DNA from: Gentiana macrophylla
Lineage: Eukaryota > Streptophyta > Magnoliopsida > Gentianales > Gentianaceae
NCBI GenBank assembly: GCA_026214975.1
Contig: CM047806.1
Coordinates: 51,973,947 to 52,037,946 of the forward strand
Direction: 5' to 3'
DNA: 64,000 bases
The translations under genes and the position numbers were made by a program. Below the pieces are notes generated by a model that saw only the letters and a program-made list of their open reading frames with translations, did not search any database and was not told the origin of the DNA. This document shows positions 54,801 through 64,000 of this stretch, piece by piece (position 1 is the stretch's first letter; each line of letters opens with the position of its first letter).

Positions 54801-55569
54801 GCCCTAGTAGGTTTCCTCAAGGCAATGGGAAGATCATTAATGGATGAACCACTACTGCTTTCCTGCTCACCATAGGAAAAGTAGGGTCATCTTCATCAAA
54901 ATCTTGAGGAATATCAAGAGCATCGTAAGTAGGTTCCTCATTTGTACATGGAACTTCTTGTTCATTTATGTCAATAGTGGTGTCCTTAATTGGAACCGCA
55001 CTTTGAACCTCATCCAGCTTCTTCCTGGTATAGATTATGAGTCTTTTCTTTGCCCTTATTCATAAGAGGGCATCGATTGTTGCTCAAGAAGAGGAACATC
55101 AAGTTCATGTTCGTGAGATAGACCTTCATGATTTGCATCATTATTAGGACTCTGCCGAGGACCCTCGCTATGGACCTCGCTAACTGAAAGATCAAGATCA
55201 ATATCAAGAAGAAACATTTCCTTTCATAATCGATTTAAAGTTCTCCCCTCAATTATAGCTTTCCCGAGAAGTAGGGGTGCATTTCATGTATGGTAACATC
55301 CTTGGATATAAAAATCCTCTTTGTGGGAGGATGGTAACATTTGTAACCTTTCTCCGTGTGTTGGAGTACCCAATAAACACACACTTAATGATATGGGATC
55401 AAGTTTTCCTCATTAGGTTGGTGTATGTGAACAAAGGCCTCACATCCAAACACTTTAGGGTGGACTCCTCCGATTTGACAAAATCTGAAATAGTTCAAGA
55501 AGAGTATCAAAAGGACTCCTTCTTTCATGTATTTTTGTAGGCATCCTGCTTATGAGATGAGCAAAGAAG

Positions 55570-56423
55570 CTAGGATCGCTTCTCCCAATAATGTTTTGGA
55601 ACATTCATTTGGAAGAGAAGAGCCTTGCTGTGATCCATAAGGTGCCTATTTTTCCTTTCACCACCCCATTTTGTCAGGGTGTGTACACACAGAGGATTCA
55701 TGTATAATCCCTTTTTCTTCCAAAAGAACTCAGAATTTGTTGAAATAATCCTGGCATTATCAGGCTTCGATTTTCTTGATTTTGACCTCAAACTGAGTCA
55801 TAATCATATTGTAGAACACAGAAAGATCTCAACAAGATCGATTTTTGTTTCATAAGGTATAGCCAAGTAGTCCTGGCATACCATCAATAAAGGTGACAAA
55901 CTGGTGAGCACCATTGATATTAGGGTTAGTAGAAGGACCCCGTATATCACTATGTATAAGATTAAAAGGGTTAGCAGAAAGATTCGATGAAATAGGATAA
56001 GACACCCTTTTATGTTTAGCAAATTCACATTCATTACATTTGAAACCTTCAGAATTTAAACCTTTACATAAATTAGGAAACAAATGCATAAGAATCTGAA
56101 AAGAGGGGTGACCAAGTCTCCTATGATACAACATAATCTTATCATAACTCGTCTTAGACAAAAAAGAAGAACTCTGACAACTAAGCTTGTCATTGTCTTC
56201 AGTCTTCAAAACATAGAGACCTTCTTTAGCCCTAGCAAGTCCAATCTTCCTCATGGTTTCTAGAACTCAGTATCACACGGTTAGTAGAGAAAAGTGCATA
56301 ACATTTAGAGTCTCTAGTTAACTTTCTCGATAGAGAGAGACTAGCAGAGAGATTAGGAACATGCAAGACATTTTTCAAGGTTAAGTCATTGTTTATTGTA
56401 ACATTTCCAATGCTCACACACAC
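55570..56423 (-). pseudogene. pol: copia integrase and pre-integrase remnant (nested element)
   Basis: 56232-56423 ends the region before protease/GAG pre-integrase (LTLKNVLHVPNLSASLS). 55850-56254 has MLYHRRLGHPSFQILMHLFP (the conserved LGHPS), the zinc-binding CNECEFAKHKR and FNLIHSDIRGPS, with the first catalytic Asp. 55570-55791 has SKPDNARII (second Asp region) and GGERKNRHLMDHSKALLF, where the ERKNRH motif retains the third acidic residue. Catalytic motifs survive but lie in different frames. Confidence 0.86.
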
Positions 56424-56525
56424 TCATTGAGGAACCATTAGCAATCAGTAATGTTCCTCTTAGTAGTACAAGGCAAATAGATAGAAAAACATGCAATATC
56501 GTGGGTCATATGGTCACTGCCCTAA

Positions 56526-57650
56526 TCAACAATCCAATCTCTCTCGTAATAATTGATTTAAGAGGTTCAAAGAAGCCATACCTGAAAAAACCATTGAAGA
56601 TGATGGATTTTCCAAGGTATCTAAGAACTTCCTCAACTTCTCTATTTCAGATTGACCAAGAGTAGGATTCTGATTCATGAGGTTTTGATCCATACCGCCC
56701 ATTACTTTCAGATTTGCTGACTTGCAGTGTGAGCCAAGGGTTCTTTGTTTTTCCCTGGTCTCCATGCAATTTCCAATGTAATTCTTTGGTATGTCTCGCT
56801 TCTTTTGCAAAGGAGAGCAAAACAGATCGTCCCTATCTGGGTTTCATATTTTCCTTTGAGAAGGAAATTTCTTTCTCGATATCCTTTGACTCAAAGGTCT
56901 TGGGGTACCTTTGATTCTTCCGACTCAATTATCAAAGTCGAGCCATCAATAGAGGGGTGTCAATCATGACACCCTCCTACTTTCCTCCGCTCTAACAATA
57001 GCAATTGTTTCATTCAAATTAGTGAGGTCATCTTTCCAAGAATTTGGACCCCATACAGGTCAAAGTCCTGGTTTAAGCCAAAGAGAAAGGAAAAAATCCT
57101 ATCTTTTCCATCATCCTTCTCAAGGTGGCAAGATCATCTTTATCTTTCATTTGAATGCACCGATAATGATCAAGTTCTTGCCACATACCTTGCGTAAGAT
57201 TGGAATACTCAAAGATGGATTTGCTACCTTGTTTGGTGTTTTGAATCTCGCTTTATCTCATAGATTTGAGCAAAGATCATTCACCTCGAGTATGACCGCT
57301 ATCGTGGTCCTGCATTTCCTTAGTTGCTTTCAAGAAACATGTAGGGTCACTGATTTCCGAGTCATAGAATTCCCAGAGCCATGACATCACCATTGAGTCC
57401 TTTTCATCCCAAATTTATCAAACCTGGATCATCCTCTGTCGGACTGGGCCCCTAAAAGATGGCTCAATTTGCCTCTACCTTTCAAGAAGTTCTCGACAAA
57501 CCGTGACCATTTCAGATAGTTTTTCCCATTCACTAGTAAGCAAGCATGAATGTTTTGAAGCTCACTGTAATTTATAGGATTTTCAAGAATAAAGAATCGG
57601 CATGGCTGCACTAGTTGCATGGAACCAAATATTAATCGAAAGAAATTTGA
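56526..57650 (-). pseudogene. gag: copia gag remnant (nested element)
   Basis: 57429-57620 encodes ILENPINYSELQNIHACLLV then GKNYLKWSRFVENFLKGRGK, the start of a copia gag of the retrotran_gag_3/UBN2 group. 56526-56810 encodes its C-terminal part (LGQSEIEKLRKFLDTLE), linking to the protease region. The middle (56810-57400) is frameshifted. The start lies just inside the primer binding site. Confidence 0.8.
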
Positions 57651-58076
57651 ATTTTGAAGAAGAAATTCCCGAAAAAATCTAAAGCTCCGATACCATGTAA
57701 AATAAGAAAGAATGAGAAAAGTATTCTTATTATTTAGAATAAAAGCTCATTACAAACTAGGGGCCATCTTACTTCTATTTATAGTAAGAGATGCCCAACG
57801 GCTATAAAGGCAAAGGTAAAGCAGAAACACTGCTCCAACGGTTAGTTGGACAAAGGTTTCTTCCGCTAAAAGACAAGTGGAAAACAGGGATAATTAGCCA
57901 CTAATTTATAAGATTATTAGGGCTAATTCAAGGTAAAAATACAATCTAATGATAACAAATTAAAGCTTATTCTACTCGATGACTTAGGAAGGAGTCGCAG
58001 ACTGTAACCCTCGGAGGGTGACCCTCGCGATGTACCTCGGCCGAGGTGTGATGTACCTCGCCGAGGTGTTCTAACA

Positions 58077-58640
58077 ATGGGGAAGTATCATCTAGCTGCT
58101 CAATTTGATATTTCAATTCAACTGAAGGATTCAATGCACGTGGGCAGAGGGTATTCAATATATAAGCGAGGCAGTGGCGTGATCAAGCAAGGAAAAGCGG
58201 AGGTTGATACCATGACATTTATGAAGCTTGCATTAGACCAAGCTAAAGTTGCCTTGGATAGCCTTGAAATGTCGGTGGGTTGTGTTATTGTGGAGGATGG
58301 GAAAGTGATTTCTTCGGGAGAAATCGAACAACCGAGACACGAAAGGCAACAAGACATGTTGGAATGGAAGCAATTGATGTTCTTTCAGATCGCTGGCAAA
58401 TAGACGGACTTTTGCCTGGAGAAGTCGGGCAAGTTTTCAAATTGTAGATTGTATGTCAAATGCGAACCATGTATAATGTGTGCATCACTTATCAATGATC
58501 GGTGTAAATGAAGTTTATTATGAGTGGCCAAATGATAAATTTGGAGGCTATGGATCAATACTGTGGTTGCATTCCGATAAACGCGAGGATCCTAGTCTTC
58601 CGAAAAGCACTCCAAAAGGGGCTTCAAGTGCAAGGTGAGT
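58077..58640 (+). pseudogene. TAD2-like tRNA adenosine deaminase fragment captured by the LTR element
   Basis: The frame from about 58205 reads [20 protein letters not shown] then [16 protein letters not shown]. This is the start of the cytidine/deoxycytidylate-type deaminase fold of tRNA wobble adenosine deaminase subunit TAD2. After a 1-base shift it continues [16 protein letters not shown], where the zinc/proton-shuttle motif HAE has become HVG. CEPCIMCASL, the zinc-binding PCxxC, is intact. VYYEWPNDKFGGYGSIL-like sequence follows in broken frames to about 58630. No intron is visible across the fragment, pointing to capture from a spliced transcript. The missing Glu and frameshifts make it inactive. 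The 58077 ATG itself belongs to the copia target duplication. Confidence 0.8.
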
Positions 58641-59048
58641 TTGAATGAAATGTGCTTTCTTCATGTGGTAAGTTTTTGCACGAAGCAGAGTATACATTGG
58701 CATATGTTGTTTCATACATTGGTTTTAAGGTACAACATTCCACCTAGCTTTAAATTAATTAAATTTGGACTACCTCCTCATGATAATATTGTTCAATTGA
58801 AAGAAGTTTGTTGGAAATTGGCTGTGACACTCGTCAAAGAATTTATGTTCAGAGGTTTTGTTGTTGTTTTCCCGGTAGACGTTGTATCCATGCTTGATAT
58901 TCGTAAAAGTGAAACATTTGGGCATATTGTGAGGAACCTTAAGTTTCAAGATGGAGCTTACAAGATTGCAGATGAGCTTAAAACCTTACTTACAAACGGG
59001 ATTAGTACTTATATCGAGGTGATGGATCAAGGACAACACATGTCCTGA
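58635..59048 (+). CDS. Unassigned frame downstream of the TAD2 fragment
   Basis: A 137-residue open frame from its first codon to a TGA, with LVLRYNIPPSFKLIKFGLPP, QLKEVCWKLAVTLVKEFMFR, GFVVVFPVDVVSMLDIRKSE and KIADELKTLLTNGISTYIEV. Composition and length look like a real coding exon, but no family was recognised. It directly follows the TAD2-like part inside the same LTR element and may be a second captured piece. Confidence that it is a gene is low. Confidence 0.35.
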   Translation: MSLNEMCFLHVVSFCTKQSIHWHMLFHTLVLRYNIPPSFKLIKFGLPPHDNIVQLKEVCWKLAVTLVKEFMFRGFVVVFPVDVVSMLDIRKSETFGHIVRNLKFQDGAYKIADELKTLLTNGISTYIEVMDQGQHMS

Positions 59049-59271
59049 GTTAACAATTTCATCAATGCCTACCAACGGGTTGTTGGTTATATGTGTGTGA
59101 TGTTTTTCTAGACACCATTTCAATGATCCTTGTGTATGCACTTGTTCCTTTTGTTCATGGGCTAGTGATTGAAGGCTTTTCAACAGTGCTACTACTTCAA
59201 GAATTTTGTATGGGATCCCGGCATTTGTCATTTCACCACCTCGAGGACAAGGCGTTGTCGAGGGAAGGATT

Positions 59272-59607
59272 TGTCATGTCCCGAGGTTTAAAATTAGAAA
59301 GACGATCAGAGATGATGTCGGTGCCCGTTAGACATGAGTTGTTAGCCGTTAGTAATGCCATATGTGATGCCATTGCTTTTATGTCTATTTTCTATTATTC
59401 GAGTATTTTATCTTATCACGTAAAGTAAATGGAAGGCTATATTAATGAGTTGTAAACATGGATATGTCATTATGATGATGATTAATGAAATATCTCCCTA
59501 ATTTCTCTTCTATTCTCTTCTCCTGCTCTCTTCTACTTCTTCCCCAATTTCCCTTTCAATCTCCTTCTTTCTGCATAATTTCTAGAATTTGTAATGTCAT
59601 CATGACA
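59272..59607 (+). repeat. 3' LTR of the non-autonomous element
   Basis: 336-bp counterpart of 50545-50876, ending ATCATGACA and followed by the TTTTT duplication. Confidence 0.9.
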
Positions 59608-59680
59608 TTTTTTCAACGGTGAGATTATAGTCAGACAATGATCGCCAACTTTTTGAGGAGCACTGATCCGCCAAGTTGAA
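59608..59680. repeat. Segmentally duplicated flank, copy 3 (right part)
   Basis: Continues the copy interrupted at 50544: TTTTTTCAACGGTGAGATTA through GATCCGCCAAGTTG, matching 1268-1336. Confidence 0.85.
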
Positions 59681-59684
59681 ACAA

Positions 59685-59903
59685 ACCCTAAAATTTTGAA
59701 ATTCCTAAGTTTTTTGGGCACCAAATTGAATTTTGAAATTTCAAAGTTTTTTGGGTACCAAATCAAAGTTTTTTGGGCGCAAAATTGAATTTTGAAATTT
59801 GAAAGTTATTTGTGCGCCAAGTTTTGGGTCTAGCAGTCTATAAATACAGAACTAGTTAGCTGTAAGTCCCCAGTTTTCATAGTCTTCATTCTCAAATTCC
59901 CAA
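59685..59903 (+). promoter_or_regulatory. Promoter and leader of the diverged coiled-coil copy
   Basis: Matches 13387-13517 plus 14098-14141. The TATA box TATAAATA is at 59839-59846, 58 bases before the ATG at 59904. It lacks the MITE found in the 13.5-kb copy. A ~40-base unit with TTTTTTGGGC and AAATTGAATTTTGAAATTT is repeated two to three times at 59705-59805. Confidence 0.6.
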
Positions 59904-60386
59904 ATGGCTCCTAAAGCTGAAAAAGCCGAAATATTTGTGTGGAGAGATTTTGAGTGAAGTGACGGTGAAAACGATCAAACCACATAGCTTTAACGACAGA
60001 ATGAATCGCAGCACAGATGCTCTCTCACACGCGTTCTCCACACCGTGTGGACACCACACAAGAACCTCCTGAAAAAGCCTCTTTCTACTGAAGAAACGTT
60101 AAGTTTGCTGACGGATCACTTGATGTTGCAAAGAGAAGTCACTGAGCTGTTTCAAAACAGCAAGACTCTGCAGGCTGACATTAAAGAGAGGATTGCTACT
60201 GCGCGTGAGCTTTTAGCAAGGAGAAAAAAAATCCAGATATCTTTCTTGAAAGAATTGGAAGAGTTGCACATCCTGAAACTGGCTTATGAGTGGAAGGGCA
60301 AGGCAGTCTTGGGCAAACCTTTTAACTACGAATGGAGGTATTTGAATGCTGTGTTAATTAATTTATTCTCGAATGGAGGTATTTGA
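59904..60386 (+). pseudogene. Diverged relative of the coiled-coil protein
   Basis: ATG 59904 opens MAPKAEKAEIFVWRDFE, then meets a stop. After two further stops the same frame (open from 59994) continues with TPHKNLLKKPLSTEETLSLL, EVTELFQNSKTLQADIKERI, KELEELHILKLAYEWKGKAV and a stop. A 60-residue stretch aligns without gaps with the 31.2-kb protein: EVSE with EVTE, KIQKVI with DIKERI, and WNWNGRVVFG with YEWKGKAVLG. DNA of the leader, including GTGGACACCACACAAGAACC, is also shared. Either an intron removes the stops near 59955-59993 or this copy is dead. No splice sites were found that settle it. Confidence 0.5.
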
Positions 60387-60413
60387 ATGCTGTGTTAATT
60401 AATTTATTCTCCT
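60330..60413 (+). repeat. ~42-bp tandem duplication
   Basis: CGAATGGAGGTATTTGAATG followed by CTGTGTTAATTAATTTATTC occurs twice in direct succession. It adds NAVLINLFSNGGI to the frame and moves the stop codon. Confidence 0.92.
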
Positions 60414-60419
60414 TAACTT

Positions 60420-63080
60420 TGGAAACCAGACATGTTATTCCCCCCTATTTTACCTGCACTTGAGTATTTTGCCATTGAATCTTGTCTTTCTTAATCAAAT
60501 ATTTTATATACCTTAATTCTCATTGCTCAAAAAAAAAAAAAACTCATTCTTAAGGGTTATGATTAAGATCTATATATAATATTTACGAGAGCAAAGTAAT
60601 CGATTACCCATTTTATCATTCATGGGTCAGAGGTTCATTTGATATAAATCAAAATGCTGCTGGTAAAACCCTCATATTTCATTTGAAATTGCAAAAATAC
60701 CCAAGTCCATAAGCATATTTGGAGAAGAAGAGTGGTTGGTGGAGATCAATTGACGCTCAACAGGTTTCCTGTGAAAGGAATTGTCCTGCTCCTTATTCAT
60801 GAAGTAATTTGAAATGCGTATGCTTATTATATGATATGTTTTTGCTTATTTTTTTGGTGATGTTCTGCTTTCTATGCAATTTTACGGACAATTTTTTTGG
60901 TGATGTTATGCTTTCTATGCAATTTTTTTTTTGTATCTCTACCAGAATTTGATTCTACGGACACTTTCCCCTGTTTATTGTTATTAGTCTGCTTGAGGGA
61001 TACATTCATATGACACGGAAGGAAGCTCAAGTTTCAGGCAAGTATATGCACTTGGCCGAATGTATTACATAGAGAGAAACTTTGCAGGTATTGCCACTGA
61101 TTTAAATCTTTGTCGACACCCTTAAGCTCACTATCAGTTTGTTTGTGTGTCATTCAGATGCACGATAAGACGCATCTTTTAAGATTGCTTTTCCCATCCC
61201 ATATGCATTCATGTTGTGATTATAACGTATTTTGATCAAACACTTGGAAGTCATCTATTGTTTTTAATTATCTTCGCCATTTCACACTTATTTGGATCTG
61301 TGTGGTTGTTTGTTGCATTTATTTGATTCCAGGGTGGGTTTGCTAAGACAACCTCGATCACCTTCATGACCACCTCTTAGCTACTGCTTAGTTTTGTTAT
61401 TTAAACAGAATAGGTAGTCAATTGTGGAAGATCTAGTGTTGTTAGGGTACTGTTATGGGACACTGAATGGTGGCCATTCTGGTTTTTTGGCTATAGATTT
61501 GTAATTTGCTTCTGTTTTACTCGTGCACGAGATCCTAGCTGATGTTAATTCAAATAGTCTGATAAGTAGATTTTCAATTGATTCATACATTTTGAATTTG
61601 ATTGCATATTCACTACTTTTTGTTGTATGTTTTTTTTTTTTTTTTTTTTTTGTTGTTGTTGCATTACTTTCAATATTTTCATGTTATACAGGATTCACTA
61701 CACAGTTTTTTTGGTTGCGTTACTGGTTTATCATGTACAAGTTGTGTGTAAAATGAATACACTAGCAAAGGAATATAGTTGTATTGTGCTGTTAAATGAT
61801 TAGGTAAATAATGTTTCTTAACCAAATTTTAACATTCTTAAGGTATGTTTTTGTACTTGTGTAAATATTGGAACTTGGAACTTTTAACTGCATCCGATTT
61901 TTAGTTTATTGTTCCAGTGATGGATTTTGTAAGGCTGTCCTGACAATAATGTTTACATACTATGTCTTTTTTTTCTTACCATTCCTTTTAGCGTAGGCGG
62001 CAGGGTTTACGGGGACGGATTGGACTGCTGGGAGGGGGTCATTTGAAGGCTCACAGTAGTAAATGTTAATCAAAAGTCTCTTCGATCTCTTATTCTGCAA
62101 ATTGTAAATGTTAAATTAACCGACTGCTTTTTTTATCTTGTCGATGGATGTACAAACTGATGTTTCATTTACGTACTCTTTGTTCATTTTCAGGTTACTT
62201 ATGTTTACTTGCTATTTTTTATTTTTATTTTTAATACACCTATGTATTCGTTTATTCTTTATTCATTTTGAAGGAAGTGAAGTGGATGATTACTTACTCG
62301 CACATCGCCACATCGTAAGAGTATATCATAGACAAGGAAGGGAATGATGGTGATAATAAGTTTCTTTAAACTCACTGTTGTTGTTGTTGTTGTTGTTGAT
62401 TGAGTTTACAATTGTTCTTCAATTGCAGAAACAAGTGAATCTACCTATAAGAGGTAACTTCTGGTGTATTTTTTGATAGTAGTTGCTAAACAATCCTGAA
62501 TTAGGCATCAAAAACATTATTTTTCCTATTTTTAATCACGCAAGCTACGTGAGAATCGGGTATGGAAAATCCAATTTATTGAGTATACTAATTTTATGCT
62601 GAAAGTGTGATTTCTATGATACCCCCATACCGCCGCCCCTCTTCGAATAAAAGTGTAAGAACAACAAAGTGGAAGTCTGGTTGAAATGATCATACGTCAT
62701 GAGTTACTGCTACATTCACGTGTTGTGTAATTTTTGGTGTTCTAAGCAATTTTTTCTCAGGCTAGGCTGCTGCTTTATGGGATTTGTTTTCCTCATACAA
62801 ACCATCCCACTTCCACTTTTGATACACGTGGGCAGCTTCACCCTTTCTTCATATATTAGAAATAATCCATCGACGTGGAGGAAACTTGGCTGCCTTCCTA
62901 TATTAGTTTGAGAATCGTTAAACTGAATTTTTCTCAGGCTGCTTTATGATTTTAGTTGAACTATTGAGCGAGCGTGCTTATAGTGGTCGTTGTTGTTCAT
63001 TTGCTTGTTCTTGGATGTGTTACCTGCAGGAGCCTATCAATTAATCTTTTTATGGTTTTTGTTGAATTACTCAATCTTTT
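60420..63080. other. Non-coding DNA, no gene recognised
   Basis: AT-rich with A- and T-runs (60525-60541, 61630-61651). A duplicated block TTTTTTTGGTGATGTT followed by TGCTTTCTATGCAATTTT occurs at 60849 and 60896. A (TTG)n tract lies at 62378-62398. Short open frames here show no domain. Confidence 0.4.
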
Positions 63081-63084
63081 CCTG

Positions 63085-63235
63085 TAGCAGCCTTTGATAG
63101 TAAGGGCCACACCAAGCAAAGCTATTCCTTTGTTATAGTGTCTTTGTCTGATGCCCTTCCTGGTCTGTGGACTTTCTCTCTCAATGGCTTCATCACATTC
63201 ACAGGTAATTATAGTCACATTCCACCTTAATTATG
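63085..63235 (+). other. Possible exon, unassigned
   Basis: Preceded by CTGTAGCAG, the segment reads AFDSKGHTKQSYSFVIVSLS then DALPGLWTFSLNGFITFTG before a GGTAATTATAG donor-like site. If unspliced it runs to a stop after YSHIPP. The protein family is unknown. Confidence 0.25.
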
Positions 63236-63239
63236 TAGT

Positions 63240-64000
63240 TGCTCTCTGAATCTGGCTCCTGTGTGTTTTGGTTGCTACACCTATGCTTTGTATGGTATCT
63301 GATTCTGACATATGGTATTCATCCTTGCCGCCCATTATTTATTGTATGGATCCCATTTCTTGTTCATAATCGCACTTCCTATTGTCACCCGGCCCCTTAT
63401 ACAAACTTTTTTTTTGCATTGTTTGTTCAGTGTACATCTTCGACATACTGTAGTTGGCTTCGTGCCGCTTGTTGTCGTGATTTGCCTTACTCCTACGTAC
63501 TGATGGAGGGAAAAGGTAGGCATGTCCTGAAGGCCTGGCCCTGCCTGCAGTGGGGTTTCACTGTCATGCCTTGTATAAAGTCGTGAATATTGCTCAGACA
63601 TGCAAATAAAGTCTCGAGCTCTGTACTGTCTACTTCACACCAACCTTCCACTGCACAAATCGCTGCTGGTCGACCATACAATTACCAAGGTTGACCTAGA
63701 CAGACACAAATCCTCCTTCATCAATTCCTACTCAGTTAGAGGAGAAGGAATGAGTGTCAGGAAACAGTAACCATGCCGTGTCTTTAGAAACCATAATGTC
63801 AGCTAAAGAATAGAGAATCTGTTTTTGCTCCTTATAAAAATACCCAAATATATGCTTCAGGCTATCCCTTGAGAGTCCCCTGCCTTTGTCCTAACCTGCA
63901 ACTCCCCCTCCCCTAGGAAAGAAAGATGGGTAATTAAGCTAAGACTAGGTTGTGTCGACCCGCATGCTTCTGTTGTTAATCTAGAACACAGTCTGACAGC
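63240..64000. other. Non-coding or unassigned DNA at window end
   Basis: Overlapping short frames in several phases. One plus-strand frame at 63312-63503 is strongly hydrophobic (FILAAHYLLYGSHFLFIIAL), but this is probably composition. No family recognised. Confidence 0.3.

Larger units (their letters stand above)
52809..58076 (-). mobile_element. Ty1/copia element nested in the LTR element, 5.27 kb
   Basis: LTRs (52809-53172 and 57696-58076) begin TGTAAAATAAG and end TTCTAACA in plus orientation. The duplication ATGGG is perfect at 52804-52808 and 58077-58081. On the minus strand a primer binding site TGGTATCGGAGC follows the right-hand LTR (57684-57695) and a purine tract GGCTTGAGGAGAG precedes the left one. 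The coding order on the minus strand is gag, integrase, RT, RNase H, all with stops. It must be younger than the element it splits. Confidence 0.95.
50545..59607 (+). mobile_element. Non-autonomous LTR retrotransposon carrying host gene pieces, split by a copia insertion
   Basis: LTRs at 50545-50876 and 59272-59607 begin TGTCATG and end ACA. The pre-insertion site is known from the paralogous copies (AGTAGTTTTTTCAACGG). A TTTTT duplication at 50540-50544 and 59608-59612 fits exactly. A primer binding site TGGTAGCAGAGC (50879-50890) differs by one base from the initiator-methionine complement. A purine tract GAGGGAAGGAT precedes the 3' LTR. Without the nested copia the element is about 3.8 kb. 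It has no protease, integrase or RT. Its interior holds unassigned frames and a TAD2-like fragment. Confidence 0.92.

Noticed and set aside
63312..63503. Hydrophobic membrane protein-like frame
   Set aside because: Overlapping frames on both strands are equally long, and hydrophobicity follows from T-rich composition.

Overview
The window is repeat-rich nuclear DNA from a flowering plant, most likely a eudicot. The evidence is AT-rich spacers, GT-AG spliced fragments of plant genes (a bromodomain protein, PARP3, a TAD2-type tRNA adenosine deaminase) and a full range of plant transposons. There is no bacterial-style gene organisation, rRNA gene, tRNA gene or CRISPR array. The best-supported intact coding sequences are the two ORFs of a LINE and one small gene for an uncharacterised coiled-coil protein. 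Nearly everything else is a transposon, a transposon remnant or a broken gene copy.

Layout. 1-1340: end of a miniature copia-LTR element plus flanking DNA that recurs at 27 kb and 50 kb. 1.8-2.9 kb: terminal-inverted-repeat element, its inverted partial copy and a SINE. 3552-10650: a decayed Ty1/copia element with 5-bp target duplication AGATG. 10.76-13.33 kb: a hairpin MITE and a 2.4-kb element with about 340-bp terminal inverted repeats. 13.4-18.8 kb: a promoter-like segment split by a TAA-flanked MITE, then PARP3 remnants and other exon-like pieces ending at a Helitron 3' terminus. 19018-24922: a full-length, apparently intact LINE with a 17-bp target duplication.

26.85-32.8 kb: second copy of the LTR-flank block, a broken bromodomain gene (minus strand), the small coiled-coil gene (31166-31681, minus) and SINEs. 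34.3-36.2 kb: Mutator-like transposase remnants. 37.5-40 kb: tandem repeats and an array of GC-rich hairpins. 40.9-46.7 kb: a rearranged second copy of the bromodomain/coiled-coil block with three broken coiled-coil copies in alternating orientation. 46889-47357: a short candidate Helitron. 49.0-59.9 kb: third copy of the LTR-flank block, split by a 9.06-kb LTR element (TSD TTTTT). That element carries a processed-looking TAD2 fragment and is itself split by a 5.27-kb copia element (TSD ATGGG). 59.9-64 kb: a diverged coiled-coil relative and unassigned DNA.

The LTR-flank block lies directly upstream of bromodomain/coiled-coil sequence in two of its three copies, which suggests segmental duplication followed by rearrangement and nested transposition. 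Most assignments come from reading motifs in translated sequence without any database search. Family names are reliable where diagnostic motifs are listed and tentative otherwise.
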